From Lunularia cruciata (taxonomy: Eukaryota > Streptophyta > Marchantiopsida > Lunulariales > Lunulariaceae): 64,000 nucleotides of DNA. The notes beneath the pieces were generated by a model. That model was given only the letters and a program-made list of their open reading frames with translations, ran no database searches and was not told the DNA's origin. The stretch is taken from assembly GCA_948567375.1 (NCBI GenBank), contig OX419761.1:45820501-45884500 (forward strand), read 5' to 3'. Positions 58,463-64,000 of this stretch are shown here, piece by piece (within the stretch, counting starts at the first letter, position 1; every line of letters begins with the position of its first letter). A program made the position numbers and the translations under genes.

Positions 58463-58499
58463 CCCACTTGTTGAGAAACATTGAAAGTGGATTACAACA

Positions 58500-59231
58500 T
58501 GTAATACCAATAGCTAGGCAAATGATCTAGAGATGAAATTAGGTTTGGTAACATCTGGGAGGATGTTATATATGATGGACTAAGTAGATCAGACAGAGGT
58601 ATCACCAAAAGAGTACTTCTACTAATAGGCCAAAAATTGAAACATGCTTGGAAATTTTAGAATCAATAGCTAGGCATATGATCTAGAGGTGAAACTTGGG
58701 GTGGTGACATCTATAAGGATGTTAAATATGATGGAGAAAAAGGATCAGATAGAGGTATCACCAAAAGATCTCTTATACTAATAGGGCATAAGTCAAAAGT
58801 AGGCTTGAAAACTTCAGAGGTAATTTCAGAGGCCTAAATGGATGAATTAGGCCTAAAAAATGTGCAGATTCCTCCCAATAGAGGATAAGATAGCCTCCCC
58901 TGCCCCATGGTTTGTCTCACCAAGAGCTTTCCAATGGTACCTCACCCACGTGATTTTGAGATTGCTATAGGAAGATTCCCTCTAGTCAACGCATGTTTGA
59001 CCAACCAGATGGGACCAAGACCAACAAGTCACCCATCCAAGCAAGTAATCTAAGGTGTAGCTTATTGATAGGTGACCTTTCCATGTACCTAATCCTATGG
59101 TGGAGCTTCCTTGGAGGAGATCCTCTTTGGCTATATAATAAAGAGAAGGTGCTCCTTTAGGGCATCCGAAGATTGAGTGTGAAACTTGTGTTTTCTCTCT
59201 TGGAGAGTTCTCTTGCCCTTGGAGTATTATA
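58500..59231 (+). repeat. Solo LTR of the element D family, plus orientation
   Basis: It runs from TGTAATACCAATAGC to GGAGTATTATA (the final ACA has become ATA). The 5-bp duplication CAACA lies at 58495-58499 and 59232-59236. It is only 38 bp from element D and in opposite orientation, so it is an independent insertion. Confidence 0.88.
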
Positions 59232-59236
59232 CAACA

Positions 59237-62200
59237 TGGGTAAAGTAGAACTCTATGAGTTGTAATTCCTTATCTGGCATATAATCATGGAAGAACAAAA
59301 GAACATCCTTTGAGGTGTGTGGATGTAGGGTATGTAAAAGGCAACTAATGTGTCAAATGAGAAGAGGGTTGGGCAAGAGAGTGAAAGTGCTTGGGCTGCC
59401 CATTTGTACTCACCTCCCTAACCTAAAATTAAGGAGTAATGGAGGCAACAATGCTCTGAAGATGGGGCATAAGGTTGTGGAAACTCTACAATCCGCTTGG
59501 TTGTGGCTTGGGCCTTAATAGTGTACTCCTCTTGGAGTGTTGCTCCATCTTGTTTCATAAACCTATGAATGCTAGAGGCAGTCTCTCATGTCCCAAAGCA
59601 CCTCCATGGGTTGGAAAGAGACGTGCATACTTAGGAAAAAGAGCCAATAAAGTCCAAGTGGAGACATCTCTCTTGTGGTCATCATCTAAAATAGCACATA
59701 GTCAAAGGGAGAGTGTGGAGGCAACCAGATGATATTAAGGCATTAGGATCCTAGTGTACTTTTATGGACAAGGCAAACATGGTAAGAATGCTTGGATAGA
59801 GTCAAAAAAGTGTAACCAAGAATAGGAGGCTACGGGCCTATAGAGATACTACCATAGTACATATGGGATCTAGGGGGAGTAGGAATAAAGGTGGCATTTG
59901 CTTGCATATGCAAACAATGAGATCTCTCTCTATGTTGGGGAGGCTGATCCCTACCCATGGACAATTTGAACAAGAGTGAGTGGGACATTGATGGGGCAGG
60001 AGACAAGGAAGTGCTAAGGACCTAAGGAAAGGAGAATGATCATAAGAAGGTGGTGCAAGGATAAAAGTGAGAAGAAGCTCTGAATTATCCTATGGGAGTG
60101 GTGGGGCGGTGGGAGGTGGGAAGAAAGTCCTCTGTAAGGGGAGGTTGTGGAGTGTCCGTGACATGAGGATGAGAGTTGGGAAGACAAGTGGTGGGGCATC
60201 CTCCATAAGTAAGTCCCTCTCCATAGGGCACTCCTTTGGTATAGGATAAGCATGTGACTTGGGGATTCAAAGGAAATCTATTTGGATACCTCAACTTCTA
60301 TGGAAGTATGCTAAAAGAGGCAATGAAAAGGTCTACTCCTTGCTTGCACATATAGAGTGTGGGGTGCTAGATGAGAAGTGATATCTAAGGTAGTCCCTTT
60401 ATGGCCCCATGCTAAGGAACAAAATAGAAGCATCAGAAGACATGCTACTAAAAGGAAACACACTCCCAATAGTAGAAAGAAAAAACCATGACTAAAGTGC
60501 AAGATGTGGCAGCAAAATGTGATATGTCCAAGCACAAAAGAGAGAAAGGAGGGAAGACACAAAACAAGAAGTAGATACGAGATAGGAGAAAGGCCTATTT
60601 GCAACCATTAAAGATGTCTTTCCACCACTTATGTTGGGTCCACATGTAGGTCCAACCACTTATCCATGCTAATAGTGCATAGCTCTTGATCATTACTTTG
60701 ATCACAATGCCAATGAAGACTACCAAGGTAGTGCCCAATGTTGCTAAAGAAGAAGATTATTGCTACTTAAGGAGGTCTGCCATTTTTAAAATGCCCTCAC
60801 ATATAGGACAAGGACCATCTAGTACAAGAATCCTTGGTACAAGAACTCTCCAACCAATGAAATCCCTAATTTTTCCCCTAATTGTGCTCAAGATAGGTAA
60901 CAATGTTGTCTAATGCCTCCCATATGCATGCTCAACTATTATGCATGCTTGGCAGCCATCACGGATGGTCCTCACCAACAATTTACAAATCTCCAATGCT
61001 AAATACATAGGTCAATCTCTCCATCCATCCTCCATAACTGGTCAGTCAATTTTTGCTCAAGCCTATGCTTGAGTTGTCACTATGCTCCAACAAATATGCA
61101 CCGCTTCATGCCTTCTCTATGGTCTCTTGGCAAATCTTATGCTCTTCTACTTGAGGATAAAAGGGTGTCTTCTTAACCCTAATTATTGCTATCTCAATGT
61201 TGAACTTGATTACTTGTAATCAAGAGTTTGCCAAAACTCTTAAGAAGATAACTTACTCAACTAAATATCCTTTATTGCTCATAGGTCCATGCTCTCACAC
61301 TCTTCACCAAATTGATTTTAATTTCTTACAAGTATGAATTGTTAGTGCAAGCTTCTTGGTCCTCCCTATCTCTCACACTCTCAATTTCTCATGCTCCTTA
61401 TAACTCACAAATTCCTCAAGTTGCACTAAACTCCCTTGCTCTACTAGGTGCTCATGTTAATTTCTCACACTCAATTTCTCACATTCTAGATTACTCAACT
61501 ATTCCTCCCATTGCCCTAAATTCCCTCACTTTGCTAAGTGCTCACATCAATTTTCATGCTATGTCAATTTTCATTGTTGTAAGAGGCAATCATTGCACTC
61601 ATTGGTGGTGGTTCCATTTTCTTGTCCTGATTTGGCCTAGTGGTTGGAACAACATAATACACCCATGGTGTGAGCGTAGGGAGAGAAATGTAGTCAGAAG
61701 AGTCGCAAGAGTGATAAGGGATACAAGAGAAGCTAAACCTCTTGGTTTCTTAGCACACATGATGAGCAACGTTGTTTTACAAAGATCACAAGAAGCATAT
61801 TTCATTATGAATTCATTGAGAGGTGGACCTATCTATCAATACTCCATGATTATGTTTCTAACACTATATTCATATGTGATACAAAAAATTAGAATTTTAG
61901 AACTTAGAAACATGCACTATCTTCATCTTGAATTATCATCAATGAAACTATGAAAAAATGTCTTAATATTTAAGCATACAATCAAGGACGACATGATAGA
62001 CTAGATTTTGCAATATCAACATCCAAACATGCATCCATAAGAAGTCGGATATGTTAGTCGAGTCACTCATTCCATCCCTCCATGTCAATAGTATCTCCCT
62101 CTAGCATCCAATACCCTTATAATGAAATTCAATAACATTGTATGCAAATTCCTAAACAGTTGTTAAACTTGCATTAGAGGGTGAATATTCAACATGAGTG

Positions 62201-64000
62201 AAATGGTTATATTTGGTTAGTTTGATAAATCTTACAAACATATTAAAAATTCATGAGTGCAATCTCATGAATTTATGGTAAACCTTTTCATTCCAAATTG
62301 GTTTTTGTAGTCCATACTTTATACATTACGACTAATTATCATTGTCTTCCCTTAAATATATCCATCATAAATTGCAAGTTTGACACCAATTTAATTTTCT
62401 AATTTGTTTTTGCATCACTTTGCTTATTCTTCATAAGCTACCATTAATTATCATTTTCTCCCTTAAATAAACAAAACACAATTGTGAGTTTGACATGAGT
62501 TTAATTTTCTAATATTATTTTGCATCACATCACTTATCCATGAATTAGAGAAATTCTCACTTTTACTTTGTGGATGTCACTCAATAAACCACAAATTTCA
62601 AGCATTCATCAAAGTCCCATAAGCTCTCCAAACATCTAGGAAGCTTGCCCTAGAGTTTGTGGATACTCCTCTCAAGAGCTTGCTCCGAACCATGTCATCT
62701 TTAAATTTATATAGGTTTTTTTCATTTTTTAGAACAAAGTATTTTAATTATCATACAAGAACAAGGCAACTTTCAATTGACATCCTACTTACCTTTAAAA
62801 GACAATTGTTGCCAACCATAATAGGGTAGGGACCATATATAGTAATATAGGTACCTATAGTAATAATGTGGTCTTCATTCCCAAACTGCCTCTAGGGACG
62901 ATGAATAAAACTGCCAAGAATGAGGATGATGTATGTTTTCACGGGTTATTTCTACTTGTGCATGAGGCTTACACTAGTGTTTTAAAAAAAATAAAAATTT
63001 CATAATTCAAGCAATGTGGAACTATTTAAGTGTTTTGGTCAACTGAGCAATGGGGACTATTAAGTGTTTTGGTCAACCGAGAGGATTGTTAAGTCAAAGT
63101 GCTAAAGTTGAGATATTGTTAAGTCTATCCATGAGAGAGTAGAGGAGTGACCTCTCATAACAAGCATATGATAATTAGAAAGATGGAAAACTCATTAAAC
63201 CATACAAAGATTAAAGATAAAATCTAAGAGGTAAAATTGGGCTAAATTCCATATAACTTAAGAATCAAGAACCAGTCTTATTACATCTTAAATGTAGAGC
63301 TATATAAAACAAAAGAATTAGATATTGGGCTTACTTCACAAAGCATCTTAATATCAAGAAACATCACATATTGGAATGGTTCTCTTATGGATTGCACTAA
63401 CTAATACTAGAGCTCTTGGATGCAAATGAACAAATGTACTATACAAATAAGTTACAAAATACAAAAGTCAAAGTAAGAAGTATCATTTGGTGTGATTTCT
63501 TTGCACTTCAAGTATTTCTCTTCCACATTACCTAACGGAATGAGATCCATAGTTGACACTTGACTTTACCACTTTAAGTATGAGTTTTAGAAAACCCAAG
63601 ACTTGTAGATCCAAGAACTACAACAATTCTTCTTATTTCAAATTGTTTTATGTGCCTTGTGAATCTACCTAAGTTCATCAAAATAATAATAAAAGTTTAA
63701 ATGTTATTAGGGTAACATTTAAAACCTAAATTTATCTACTCCTTATAAAGGTATAGCCATAAAAACATCTATTTCCCACAAAGCAAAAGGGTAGGTGACT
63801 TGGTATGACATTCAGTAAAACTAGATCAAAGCAAGCATGAGGGAAGCTTGGCACCCAACCAATGCTATCTAGAAGGAAAATGGATACATGCTATCTAAAT
63901 TAAGCTACAAAATAGGAAAGTGAAAGTAAAAACATCACTTAGTGAAATTGCTCTCTTATCAATTGCACCAACCGGTGCTTTCTTTAAGGCAATGGACATG
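59237..64000. other. Degenerate repeat-derived region, no confident gene
   Basis: The first part probably continues the LINE-type relic interrupted by element D and the solo LTR. Two diverged copies of about 92 bp, rich in CTCACA and CAATTTCTCA, are in tandem at about 61365-61560. A short tandem repeat with AAGTGTTTTGGTCAAC lies at 63030-63075. Diverged copies of a dispersed repeat (CTCTTAT..ATTGCAC core) lie near 63382 and 63948. Confidence 0.5.
61312..61953 (+). other. 213-codon open frame of unknown status
   Basis: This is the longest open frame in the last 5 kb. The first third comes from the tandem CTCACA-rich repeat. The rest has a basic stretch R-R-E-R-N-V-V-R-R-V-A-R-V-I-R but no motif I recognise. 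With no introns, no clear start context and degenerate repeats around it, it is more likely a chance frame or a decayed transposon than a host gene. Confidence 0.2.

Noticed and set aside
61630-61690. tRNA-like GGCCTAGTGGTTGGAACAAC
   Set aside because: It resembles an A box, but I find no matching B box or foldable arms downstream, so I do not call a tRNA or SINE.
1-64000. CRISPR arrays, operons, ribosome-binding sites or riboswitches
   Set aside because: The window is eukaryotic, with spliced genes and LTR elements. The tandem repeats seen are LTR, minisatellite or coding repeats without spacer-repeat alternation.

Overview
This window is nuclear DNA from a streptophyte (green plant lineage). 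It holds a nucleus-encoded chloroplast DEG1-type protease with plant exon structure, an LRR gene built from canonical 72-nt phase-2 exons, and Ty3/gypsy LTR retrotransposons primed by initiator-tRNA-Met. The AT-rich, transposon-filled spacers and a Ty3/gypsy element carrying a cytosine methyltransferase (a type reported from charophyte algae) point to a streptophyte alga or early-diverging land plant. I cannot name the species.

Layout. 1-15044 is a three-level transposon nest. Element B (2704-12590, minus) sits inside the protease gene of element A (1-2703 plus 12591-14406, minus), and A sits inside an LTR of a third family (14407-15044). Element B encodes Gag, protease, a DNMT3-like C5 methyltransferase, RT/RNase H, integrase and a C-terminal PHD finger. 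Its ends look circularly permuted relative to its LTR. 15045-18730 is gene-free and AT-rich. 18731-40858 is a gene island of four genes: an uncharacterised nine-exon type I membrane protein (plus), a DEG1-like thylakoid protease (minus), a J-domain/GPALPP-type nuclear protein (plus, divergent from DEG1), and a large LRR gene (minus). The LRR gene contains a 2490-nt exon made of about 50 tandem 15-residue units with an F-N-W-T-W-P core. 40859-49310 is gene-poor and AT-rich. 49311-59236 is a second transposon cluster: two solo LTRs in one orientation, a decayed LINE-type reverse transcriptase, and a nearly complete chromodomain Ty3/gypsy element D (51840-58462, minus) of the same LTR family, with target-site duplications. 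59237-64000 is degenerate repeat sequence.

The host genes show no operon-like link. DEG1 and the J-protein share a 764-bp divergent spacer and may share a promoter region. The strongest leads are the methyltransferase/PHD retroelement and its permuted insertion, the LRR gene with its giant glycosylation-site-rich exon seeded by a 45-nt exon, the heat-shock-element-like palindromes in the LTR of element A, and two paralogous small ORFs upstream of gag in element D. Gene models were spliced by eye from reading frame, GT-AG sites and phase, so exon ends are predictions.
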